Positions 1-8,178 of a DNA stretch of 34,970 bases are shown piece by piece; position 1 is the first letter of the stretch, and each line of letters begins with the position of its first letter. The notes under the pieces are model-generated. The model was given only the letters and a program-made list of their open reading frames with translations. It made no database searches and was not told the DNA's origin. Both the position numbers and the translations under genes were made by a program. The stretch comes from Planctomycetia bacterium (GTDB taxonomy: Bacteria > Planctomycetota > UBA1135 > GCA-002686595): contig SXXH01000320.1 of the NCBI GenBank assembly GCA_005789645.1, positions 1 through 34,970 of the forward strand, in the 5' to 3' direction.

Positions 1-148
1 CGGGCGCAACGCGGGATTGCTCGCGGTGCGCATGCTCGCCGCCCACGACGCCAAGCTGCGCGCGCGCTACGAGGCGTGGATGCGCGCGCAAGCCGAAGTC
101 TCGCGCATGAAGAACGACAAGCTGGTCGACTTGCTGCGGCAAGGCTGA
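1..148 (+). CDS. purE: PurE-like N5-carboxyaminoimidazole ribonucleotide mutase, C-terminal fragment (5' end outside window)
   Basis: Frame from position 2 reads GRNAGLLAVRMLAAHDAKLRARYEAWMRAQAEVSRMKNDKLVDLLRQG*, resembling the PurE C-terminus (NAxLLAVRxLAxxD..L..R). Short fragment. Confidence 0.72.
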   Translation, partial: GRNAGLLAVRMLAAHDAKLRARYEAWMRAQAEVSRMKNDKLVDLLRQG

Positions 149-162
149 GGGAAGGCAGCTCC

Positions 163-1293
163 ATGGATCCCGCGCAAGGAACGACCGCAGCGGCGCTGGC
201 GGTGCCGGGCTGGCTGCTCGCCATGGCGTTGTGCGGCTTGGCCGCCGCCGTGGTGGCCTTGGTCGTGGCGTCGCGCTCGCCGCGCCTCGCCGGCCAAGGT
301 TGGCGCCTGTGGCTGGCGCCGGCGCTCTCGGCCGGCGTGGGCGCCTTGTACGGCGTGCTGCTGCGCACCACGTTCAGCAACGGCGAACTGCTGGCCGTGA
401 TGACGCTCGCGTTCCTGTCGGGCGTGCCCTTCGCCATGGGCGTGCTGTCGATCGCGCTGCTGCGTCCCGCGCCACGGGCGGCGTGGAGCGCGTCCGAGCC
501 TGGCGAGCCGCCGCCGCGCGAACATCCGAGCTGGTCCACCGCCTTGCTGCTGCCGTGGGCTTCGGTGGCGATCGCCGTCTCGATCACGCTGTTCACCGGG
601 CACGAAGGCGTGATCTGCGCCTTGATGGCGCTGCCGTTGATGCTGGGCTCGGCCTCGGCCGGCGGAGCGCTGGCCTTGATCGCGCGCTCCATGTCGAGCC
701 GGGCCATGGGAATCGCCGCCGTGGGGTCCGCGCTCCTGCCGTTGGGAGCGGCGCGCCTGGAGCAGTCGACGCCGCCGCCGCTCGAGTTGCGCACGACGCG
801 CAACACGATCGACATCGAGGCGTCCAGCGCTGCCGTGTGGCGCGAGATCGCGCGCGTGCGCGCCATCGATCCGGCGGACCTGCCGTGGCGCGTGTCGCAC
901 CTCTTCGGGTTCCCGCGGCCGATCGAAGCGACCCTGTCCCACGAAGGCGTGGGCGCGACGCGCAAGGCGAGCTTCGAGCGCGGGCTGGTGTTCACCGAGA
1001 CGGTCACCACGTGGGAGCCGCTCGCGCGCCTCGCGTTCACCATCGTCGCCGATCCGGTGCCGCCCGAGGCGCTCGACGAGCACGTCACCATCGGCGGCCC
1101 GTACTTCGACGTGCTCGAAGGCGAATACCGGCTGGAGGTCCTCGCGCCGGACCGCGTGCGCTTGCACTTGTCGAGCGAGCACCGCTTGTCGACGCGTTTC
1201 AACGCCTACGCCGGATGGTGGTCGGACCTCGTCATGTCCGACATCCAAGGCGCCATCCTCGAAGTGGTCAAGGCGCGCGCCGAGGCGCGCTGA
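163..1293 (+). CDS. Multi-pass membrane protein with C-terminal SRPBCC/polyketide-cyclase-like domain
   Basis: In-frame ATG at 163 (MDPAQGTTAAALAVPGWLLAMALCG...) inside ORF 76..1293. N-terminal half has several hydrophobic segments; C-terminal half (RNTIDIEASSAAVWREIARV...) has an SRPBCC-like pattern. Confidence 0.8.
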   Translation: MDPAQGTTAAALAVPGWLLAMALCGLAAAVVALVVASRSPRLAGQGWRLWLAPALSAGVGALYGVLLRTTFSNGELLAVMTLAFLSGVPFAMGVLSIALLRPAPRAAWSASEPGEPPPREHPSWSTALLLPWASVAIAVSITLFTGHEGVICALMALPLMLGSASAGGALALIARSMSSRAMGIAAVGSALLPLGAARLEQSTPPPLELRTTRNTIDIEASSAAVWREIARVRAIDPADLPWRVSHLFGFPRPIEATLSHEGVGATRKASFERGLVFTETVTTWEPLARLAFTIVADPVPPEALDEHVTIGGPYFDVLEGEYRLEVLAPDRVRLHLSSEHRLSTRFNAYAGWWSDLVMSDIQGAILEVVKARAEAR

Positions 1294-1311
1294 CCTTTCA
1301 GGGCGCGTCGC

Positions 1312-1527
1312 CTAGCTCGCGCGACGGCGACGCGCGAGCCGCGCCACGAGCACCGCCGCGGCCACGAGGCTCGCCGTCCCGAGGATCGCCCCAGTCAGCC
1401 GGAACACCAGGAAGGTCGTGGTCTCCGTGGTGGGCTCGAACGTCGCGAGGAAGCCCTGCAGGCAGAACAACGCGGCGCAGACGAGGATCGTGGCGCACGC
1501 CACGACGAGGATCGCGGGTAGTCGCAT
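1312..1527 (-). CDS. Small two-TM membrane protein, 71 aa, unknown function
   Basis: MRLPAILVVACATILVCAALFCLQGFLATFEPTTETTTFLVFRLTGAILGTASLVAAAVLVARLARRRRAS; two hydrophobic helices and a basic C-terminus. Confidence 0.6.
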   Translation of the reverse strand: MRLPAILVVACATILVCAALFCLQGFLATFEPTTETTTFLVFRLTGAILGTASLVAAAVLVARLARRRRAS

Positions 1528-1759
1528 GTCTCGTGTTCCTGCTTGGCGCGTTCTTCGTGGTGCGTGGTCCGTGGTGCGTGAGGTCGTCGCGAGATTGCCC
1601 GAGGCGCCCGCCTCTCGCCGTCGCCGCAGTCCGCGCCCTGGCCCAAGCGTGGCCGTACGGCGACTCGGGATGCATACGCGGCGGCAGGATTGTGATTTCC
1701 ACGCACCGCCCACCCGGCAGCACCCCGCCCTGCCGCTTCCAAGGCACCCCCTCACTGCG

Positions 1760-1792
1760 GCGCGCCCGCCGGGTCCTACCCGACGGGCGCGC
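1760..1792 (-). terminator. Strong GC hairpin downstream of the TlpA-like gene (candidate terminator, no T tract)
   Basis: GCGCGCCCGCCGGG-tccta-CCCGACGGGCGCGC; 14-bp arms with one mismatch, 37 nt past the stop at 1830. Confidence 0.42.
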
Positions 1793-1829
1793 TGCGTTGG
1801 CGGTCGACGGGGCGCTGCCCCGCCACGCG

Positions 1830-2930
1830 TCACTTCTTGGCGGCGGCTTCGTACTCGTCGAGCGTCGGCTTGAGGCTCGCGTCGAGGGCCACGGCTTGCT
1901 TCTGGATCTCGATGGCCTTGGCCAGGTCGCCCTTCTTGAAGTGCGCGCGGGCCAAGGTGTCCAGCACCTGCGGATCCTTGCCCTCGGCCAAGGTGCTGGC
2001 GCGCTCGGCGATCTTGACCGCCAAGGCATAGTCGAGGCCGGCGACCTTGTGGCGATCTTCGCACATCATCCACGCCATGGCGTTGAGCGCGTTGCCGCTG
2101 TCCTTGCACGCGCCTTCCAAGGCCGACTTGGCGGCGGCGGCGACGCGAGCGGCGTCCTTGGCTTGGTACAGCATGATCTGGAACTTGATCATGGCGCCTT
2201 GCTCGACGAACTCGCCGCCCAACGCGGCCATCTCGTCGCACACGGTCGCGACGCCGTCCCAGTCCTTGGCTTGGATCTTCTGGCCCAGTGCTTGCTGCAT
2301 CGCCGAGGCCTTCTGCTCGGCGATCTTCGCGGCGGCGGCCTCGGCCTTGAGCTTGGCGATGTCGTGCTTGCCGGCGATCACCTGTTCAAGGACCTTGTCG
2401 ATGTTCATCGGGTGGCCGATGTAGGCGATCTTGCCCTCGCGGTCGACGAGGAAGCTGCAGGGGATGCCGCCCTGTTCGGCCGCGCGCATGAACGCGTCGT
2501 TCGTGGCGCGCTCCTTGTCCCACGCCACGGTGTAGCCCATCGTGTCGCCCTTGTCGGCGACCATCTTCTCGACCTTCTCCAGCGTGTTGCCGCGCGTGTC
2601 GGTCGAGGTGACGCCGATGGCGACGAAGCCTTGGTCGGCGTACTTCTTCTGCAGCTCGCTGATGTGCGGCATCGAGGTGATGCACGGGCCGCACCAGGTC
2701 GCCCAGAACTCGACCATGTAGACCTTGCCCTTCTCGAGCTTCTCGATGGGCTGGCCCTTGACCCACTTGGCCACGCTCAAGGCCGGCGCGGCGTCGCCCA
2801 CGCCCAGCGTGGTGGCCTGCTTGACCTCTGCCTTGGCCGCGGGAGCTTGCGCGGCAGGAGCTTGAATGGCCCAGGCGGGGGCGCTCGCGACCAGCGCGAG
2901 CAAGGCGTACAGATGCTTGGCGTGCTTCAT
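1830..2930 (-). CDS. Secreted TlpA/AhpC-TSA family thioredoxin-like protein with C-terminal helical/TPR-like region
   Basis: Signal peptide MKHAKHLYALLALVASAPAWA; VEFWATWCGPCITSMPHISELQKKY (CxxC active site); GIPCSFLVDREGKIAYIGHP. Confidence 0.9.
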   Translation of the reverse strand: MKHAKHLYALLALVASAPAWAIQAPAAQAPAAKAEVKQATTLGVGDAAPALSVAKWVKGQPIEKLEKGKVYMVEFWATWCGPCITSMPHISELQKKYADQGFVAIGVTSTDTRGNTLEKVEKMVADKGDTMGYTVAWDKERATNDAFMRAAEQGGIPCSFLVDREGKIAYIGHPMNIDKVLEQVIAGKHDIAKLKAEAAAAKIAEQKASAMQQALGQKIQAKDWDGVATVCDEMAALGGEFVEQGAMIKFQIMLYQAKDAARVAAAAKSALEGACKDSGNALNAMAWMMCEDRHKVAGLDYALAVKIAERASTLAEGKDPQVLDTLARAHFKKGDLAKAIEIQKQAVALDASLKPTLDEYEAAAKK

Positions 2931-3577
2931 GCCCAAGAGGATAGGCCCGGCGGACCCTCGCGGCCAAGATCGGCTCGCAAGTCCCGTGTAGCCCGCTCCC
3001 GATTGGAGGGCCGTAGGACGCTCCCACCAGGGGCGAGGTCGGCCGTCGTCCACACGGCGGCCTCCCGTCCCACCGCGCGATGCCTGCACACGCGGCGCCG
3101 GGCTTGCGGGGTGCCACGCGCGGAGCGTGGACTCCGGCCATCCCCCGCCAGCCGTGCAGACCCATGCAAGCCCAACGAGCTGCTTCCCACGCCGCCGTGT
3201 CTCGTGCGCACGAGATGCGCGACTCGGGATGCCCAGCACGGGCCGGCGGCGCTTGGCCCTCTCGCGCCACGCGAGCCCGCAGGCGCGGAGGAGCATGGTC
3301 GAGCCTCAAGCCGCCACCACGGAGGCTTCGAGCCAAGCGCACCGGGTGCTGCGGACGGCACGTGCGCGCCGACCAGCAAGCATGTGCGCGCTCCATTCAT
3401 CCCGAGGCGTACAGGACCTGCGACGCGTCGAAGCGGCTGCAACGGCCGGCGCCGCGGCGCGCATCGCGCATGGCGGCGCTCGCTTGCAAGGCAACGGGAT
3501 TGGCTGTCCAGTATTTTTGACAAGCACCAGCCGACGCGCACCCGCCGCGCGGGCATGCATGCCGCGAAAAAGTGGCC

Positions 3578-3617
3578 GACCGTCAACCGCAGGGTCCTGC
3601 ACCTGCGGGTGACGGTC
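3578..3617 (-). terminator. Rho-independent-like terminator for the minus-strand ELWxxDGT gene
   Basis: GACCGTCAACCGCAGG-gtcctgca-CCTGCGGGTGACGGTC, 16-bp arms with one mismatch. On the minus strand it is followed by ggccacTTTTT (plus-strand A5 at 3567-3571). Confidence 0.6.
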
Positions 3618-3718
3618 GACCGAAGTTGCGTGCCAAGGCGGGACACCAGACCACCAAGGCCGCTCGAAGGATCCTGCGCGCGAGAGAGGCGCCCAGGTCC
3701 AGTGCTAGGCTCGCGCCA

Positions 3719-5752
3719 TCAAGGCACCCACAACACGGACAAGCCGTTCGTCAGGTTGAAGGCGCCGCTCGTGCAGTAGTTCGCGCTGTTTCGGTACCAA
3801 ACCTGGTACACGCGCGTGTCGCCCGCGGCCACGACGCCGGCGATCGACACCAGTGCTTCACCCGGGCCTGGATAGAACGCGATGCCGCTGGTGGCCATGC
3901 GCGAACCAAGGCGCACCACGGAGCCTCCGGCGCAGCGCAAGCCGTCGCCGAACACCGCGGGGACGAACTGCGTGCCTTGGAAGAAGAGCGCCGAGGAGGT
4001 CGAAGGCATGTCGTAGGCGAGCAACGCGAAGTTGTCGCTGTTGACGCGCGCGACGCCCGAGCTGCGCAGCTTGGCGCCGAAGCCGAGCGAGTTCCTGCAG
4101 CCCGACTGTTCGCCGACGGGGCTCTCGTTGCCGCACGGGCACGGGCCCGTGCGGCCGTCGCCGGCGCACACGAGTTGGCCGCCGCCGATCTCGCATTCGT
4201 CGGGGATGCCGTTGGCGTTGGCGTCCTGGCTGGCGCCCGTGCCGGTGTCGCACGCGTCTGGCAACCCGTTGCCATTGCAGTCGGCCGCACCCTCGACGAT
4301 GGCGCAGGCGTCGCCCAGGCCGTCGAGGTCGCAGTCGGCTTGCGAAGCGTTGGGCACGCTCGGGCAGTTGTCGTTGGCATCGACCACGCCGTCGCCGTCC
4401 GAGTCGCCGTAGACGATCCACGGCTCGCTGCCCGCGGCCGGCGTCGAGGCGGCGAACCACAGGGCGCTGCCGGCCCGCGCGAGGTTCGCGGGCGTGCTTC
4501 CACCCGGGCCAGGGTTCAAGTCCTCGAGCGTCGCCGACGAGAGCGTGTTGCGCTCGCTGCGCCACAACTCGACGCCGTGCACGCCATCGTCGGCGCGGAA
4601 GTACAGGCGACCGTAGATGAGCGTGAACTGCTCCGGGCTCGACGAGCCGGGGCCTTGCCGGATGTCGCTGACGAGGCGCGTGCCGCCGCTCGTGCCATCG
4701 CTGGTCCATGGTTCGGCGCCATTCGATCCGTCGTTGGCGCGGAAGGCGATCGAAGAACCGCCCACTCCGGCGATGCCCGCGGGCAGCGAGTCGCCAGCGC
4801 CGGGATTGATGTCGGCCACGAGGAAGGTGCCGCCGGAGGTGCCGTCGCTGCACCACAGCTCGGCGCCCGAAGCTCCGTCGTTGGCTGCGAACCACAGCTT
4901 GCCGCTGGCGGCGACGAGGCCGCTCGGCACGGATTCGCCCGCACCCGCGCGAATGTCCTTGACCATCGTCGTGCCCGCGGCCGTGCCGTCGCTGCACCAC
5001 AGCTCGCGTCCCACGATGCCGTCGGTGGCGCGGAAGTACACGCGACCGTTGAACTCGCACAAGTCGGCGGGCGTCGACGAGCCCGAGCCGACGAAGATGT
5101 CGCGCACCATGCGCGTGCCGGCTGGCGTGCCGTCGCTGCACCACAGCTCGGTGCCGCTGGTGCCGCCGAACGTGACGAAGGCCAGGTCGGAGCCCAGCGG
5201 CGTCAGCTCGATGGGCGCGGAGGACGAGGTGCCGGGCAGGATGTCGGCGGCCATCGTCGTTCCTGCGGCCGTGCCGTCGCTCGACCACAACTCGAAGCCG
5301 AAGGCGCTGGTGTAGGCGCTGAACCACAGCTTGCCGCCAGCCACGACGATCTCGCCGATGGACGAACCTTGCGCGCCGATCTCGAGGTCGATCACGAGGA
5401 CCGTGCCTTGGGGCGTGCCGTCCGTGCGCCACAACTCGCGTCCGTGGACGCCGTCGTCCGCGGCGAAGTAGTAGGCGCCGCCAAGTTCGACCAGTGCCGC
5501 GATGTTGGAACTCAACGGTCCCGGCCGCAGATCCAGCAACAAGCTCGCTCCCGCCCCGGAGGCCGGGGCGATGAAGAGCTCGCGCCCGGTGGCGGGCGTC
5601 TCGGCGATGAAAAGGACCTCCGCGCCAAGCAGGGCGTAGTTGGCGGGACTCGACGAAGTGCTGCCGAGCGCGAGGTCGGCGACCTGCGACGGAGCTTGGG
5701 CATGGGCGTGCATCGCAAGCGCGAGCACACCGGCAAGGGTGTGGAGCTTCAT
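3719..5752 (-). CDS. Secreted ELWxxDGT-repeat protein with thrombospondin-3-like Ca-binding segment and C-terminal conserved domain
   Basis: [19 protein letters not shown] signal peptide; repeats [84 protein letters not shown]; then [34 protein letters not shown]. Confidence 0.9.
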   Translation of the reverse strand: MKLHTLAGVLALAMHAHAQAPSQVADLALGSTSSSPANYALLGAEVLFIAETPATGRELFIAPASGAGASLLLDLRPGPLSSNIAALVELGGAYYFAADDGVHGRELWRTDGTPQGTVLVIDLEIGAQGSSIGEIVVAGGKLWFSAYTSAFGFELWSSDGTAAGTTMAADILPGTSSSAPIELTPLGSDLAFVTFGGTSGTELWCSDGTPAGTRMVRDIFVGSGSSTPADLCEFNGRVYFRATDGIVGRELWCSDGTAAGTTMVKDIRAGAGESVPSGLVAASGKLWFAANDGASGAELWCSDGTSGGTFLVADINPGAGDSLPAGIAGVGGSSIAFRANDGSNGAEPWTSDGTSGGTRLVSDIRQGPGSSSPEQFTLIYGRLYFRADDGVHGVELWRSERNTLSSATLEDLNPGPGGSTPANLARAGSALWFAASTPAAGSEPWIVYGDSDGDGVVDANDNCPSVPNASQADCDLDGLGDACAIVEGAADCNGNGLPDACDTGTGASQDANANGIPDECEIGGGQLVCAGDGRTGPCPCGNESPVGEQSGCRNSLGFGAKLRSSGVARVNSDNFALLAYDMPSTSSALFFQGTQFVPAVFGDGLRCAGGSVVRLGSRMATSGIAFYPGPGEALVSIAGVVAAGDTRVYQVWYRNSANYCTSGAFNLTNGLSVLWVP

Positions 5753-6056
5753 GGCTTTACCGTCCGTGTGGAGAAGCTCGACGGGCCCCGACGGTGGGGC
5801 TAGCGATGAGGGTCGTGGTGCGGGCGACCCAAGTCGACGAGACCAACGGTAGGGGCCAGCGGGGCGCAGCGCAATAGGAAATTGCATCTTTATTGCAGGA
5901 GCCACCTGAGGTCGTTGGATGGCTGTAAGCCCTTGCCTGTTCGGGGCAAACCTAGCTGGCCCCTGTCGCTGTGCAAAGGCGCCATTAATTCGATGTCGCA
6001 TTTCACGCAATGCGGACTTCATCGAGGTCTGATCTCGGGGCTGTACCGTCCTAGTC

Positions 6057-8099
6057 ATGTTGCTCCCCCGCCTTCAGGTGCCTCTACGCCTCGCCCTCCA
6101 AGCCCTCGCCGCCGCCTGCTGTCTCGCCCCCTTGGTCGTCGGTCATGACGGCAAGACCGATTGGTCCAAGCACGCCACCCGCACCAAGCCCCATCCGGAG
6201 AAGCACGACCCGCGGCGCTTCCTGACCTCGCGCCAAGGGGCGCTCCAGTTGCCCCTGCCGGAGGAGAAGGACGCCTTCACCTTCGTCGTGTTCGGCGACC
6301 GCACCGGCGGCCCGGCCGAGGGTGTCGCGGTGCTCGACCAGGCGGTGTCCGAGGTCAACCTGCTTGAACCCGATTTGGTCATGACCGTCGGCGACTTGAT
6401 CCAGGGTTACAACGAGGAGCCCGAGTGGCTGGCGGAGATGCGCGAGTTCAAGGGGATCATGGACAAGCTCCTGTGTCCGTGGTTCCCCGTGGTCGGCAAC
6501 CACGACATCTACTGGCGCGGCAAGGGCCAGAAGCCCGAGGGCGAGCACGAGGCCAACTACGAGCTGCACTTCGGGCCGCTGTGGTACGCGTTCGAGCACA
6601 AGAACTCGTGGTTCATCGCGCTGCACTCGGACGAGGGCGATCCCGCGAGCGGCTTGAAGGCCTTCGACAAGCCCGCGTCGCAGAAGATGAGCGTCGAGCA
6701 ATTCGAGTGGCTGGCGTCGGTGCTCGCCAAGGCCAAGGGCGCGGACCATGTCTTCCTCTTCCTGCACCATCCGCGTTGGTTGAAGCGCGGCTATGGCGAC
6801 GACTGGGATCGCGTGCACGAACTGTTGAAGTCGGCCGGCAACGTCACCGCCGTGTTCGCCGGCCACATCCATCGCATGCGCTACGACGGCAAGAGGGACG
6901 GGATCGAGTACTTCACCCTCGCCACCGTGGGCGGGCACCAGGACGCGTTCGCGGCCAAGGCGGGCTTCGTGCACCAATACCACGTGGTCGTCGTGCGCAA
7001 GGACCGGCCCTTGGCGGTGGCGGCCTTCCCCGTCGGCGCGGCCATGGATCCGCGCGCCATCACTGGCGAGGTGAGCAAGGACATCGAGATGCTGCACAGG
7101 GACTTGGTCCCGCGCTTCGAGAAGCGTCCGGCCTTCGCGGCCGACGGGTCGCTCGATGGATGGACCGAGCTTGAAGTCGCGAACCCGACCAAGTCCCCCA
7201 TCGAAGCGACCTTGACGCTCGAGTCGGACGACAGCCGTTGGCACTTCGAGCCCGACCACCAGCACATGGTCGTGCCCCCGGGCGGATCGACCAAGTTCGC
7301 GCTGCGGATGCGGCGCGCGGCGGGCGGCTTCGACGAGAACCTGCGCGCACCGATCGCGGTCCTCGATGTCGACTACCTCGCCGAGAACCTGCGCGTGCCC
7401 CTGCCGACGCGCGAGTGGGCCGTGCCGCTGGCGACGCGCGATGTGGCGCAGGTCCCGGCCAAGGAGGACCGGGCGCTGCGCCTCGACGGCCGCGGACAGG
7501 CCGTGTTGGTGCACACGGGGCGACTCCAGTTGCCGGATGGCGCCTTCACCCTCGAAGGTTGGATCCGCCCCGGCGACATGTCCGGCCGACGCGGACTGTT
7601 CGCCAAGACCGAAGCATCCGAATACGGCATCTTCGTCTCCGACGGCGCGCCAAGCTTCTCGGTGCACCTCGATGGTCGCTACGCCAAGGTCGATGGCGCC
7701 GCCGCGAGCCTCGCGCACGGGCGTTGGCAGCACATCGCCGGCGTGCACGATGGCTCCGAGCTGCGCCTGTACGTCGACGGCAAGCTGGTGGGTCGCGCGC
7801 CCGCCACGGGCAAGCGCACGACGAACCAACTGCCGCTCGTGCTGGGCGCCGACGTCAACCAAAGTGGACAACCCACCAGCTTCTTCGAAGGCGACATCGA
7901 CGAAGTGCGCTTGACGACCGGCGCCGTCTACGCCGGCGACTCGTTCGCGCCCGCGCGCCACCTCTCCGTCGACCCTTCCACGCGCTTCCTCTACCGCTTC
8001 GATGGCGTGCTCTGGCCACTCGTCGCCGACGCCAGCGCGACGGGGCTCGACGCCGAAGCCGTGGGCGCCCCGCGCTTGGTGCCGATCGAAGCACGCTGA
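6057..8099 (+). CDS. Secreted calcineurin-like metallophosphoesterase with C-terminal LamG/concanavalin-like domain
   Basis: Signal-like N-terminus; [42 protein letters not shown]-terminal [11 protein letters not shown]...[25 protein letters not shown]. Confidence 0.9.
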   Translation: MLLPRLQVPLRLALQALAAACCLAPLVVGHDGKTDWSKHATRTKPHPEKHDPRRFLTSRQGALQLPLPEEKDAFTFVVFGDRTGGPAEGVAVLDQAVSEVNLLEPDLVMTVGDLIQGYNEEPEWLAEMREFKGIMDKLLCPWFPVVGNHDIYWRGKGQKPEGEHEANYELHFGPLWYAFEHKNSWFIALHSDEGDPASGLKAFDKPASQKMSVEQFEWLASVLAKAKGADHVFLFLHHPRWLKRGYGDDWDRVHELLKSAGNVTAVFAGHIHRMRYDGKRDGIEYFTLATVGGHQDAFAAKAGFVHQYHVVVVRKDRPLAVAAFPVGAAMDPRAITGEVSKDIEMLHRDLVPRFEKRPAFAADGSLDGWTELEVANPTKSPIEATLTLESDDSRWHFEPDHQHMVVPPGGSTKFALRMRRAAGGFDENLRAPIAVLDVDYLAENLRVPLPTREWAVPLATRDVAQVPAKEDRALRLDGRGQAVLVHTGRLQLPDGAFTLEGWIRPGDMSGRRGLFAKTEASEYGIFVSDGAPSFSVHLDGRYAKVDGAAASLAHGRWQHIAGVHDGSELRLYVDGKLVGRAPATGKRTTNQLPLVLGADVNQSGQPTSFFEGDIDEVRLTTGAVYAGDSFAPARHLSVDPSTRFLYRFDGVLWPLVADASATGLDAEAVGAPRLVPIEAR

Positions 8100-8105
8100 A
8101 GAAGG

Positions 8106-8139
8106 CGGCCGAAGTCCGTCTCGCGACGCACTTCGGCCG
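8106..8139. terminator. Hairpin between convergent genes, candidate bidirectional terminator
   Basis: CGGCCGAAGT-C-CGTC-tcgc-GACG-C-ACTTCGGCCG; perfect 10-bp outer stem, C/C mismatch, 4-bp inner stem; lies between the stops at 8099 (+) and 8179 (-). Confidence 0.55.
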
Positions 8140-8178
8140 GCCATCGACGCCGTCGCGGCCCAGGCCGCGCAAGGGTCC

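Noticed and set aside
1660-3232. 14-mer gcgactcgggatgc shared by two intergenic regions (1660-1673 and 3219-3232)
   Set aside because: Several 14-mer matches are expected by chance in 35 kb of high-GC DNA.
2927-3646. 239-aa minus-strand ORF as a real gene
   Set aside because: No domain-like pattern, R/G/A/P-rich, and it runs through the terminator hairpin of the neighbouring gene.
231-3779. 1182-aa plus-strand ORF
   Set aside because: Arg/Ala-rich low-complexity translation running off-frame over the SRPBCC gene and antisense over the TlpA gene; typical high-GC artefact.
4841-5150. Regularly spaced identical 22-mers, CRISPR-like at first sight
   Set aside because: 144-bp period equals 48 codons and encodes the ELWxxDGT repeat; spacers are homologous, not unique.
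3572-5803. 743-aa plus-strand ORF
   Set aside because: Antisense to the ELWxxDGT gene, whose minus-strand translation has clear repeats and a signal peptide.
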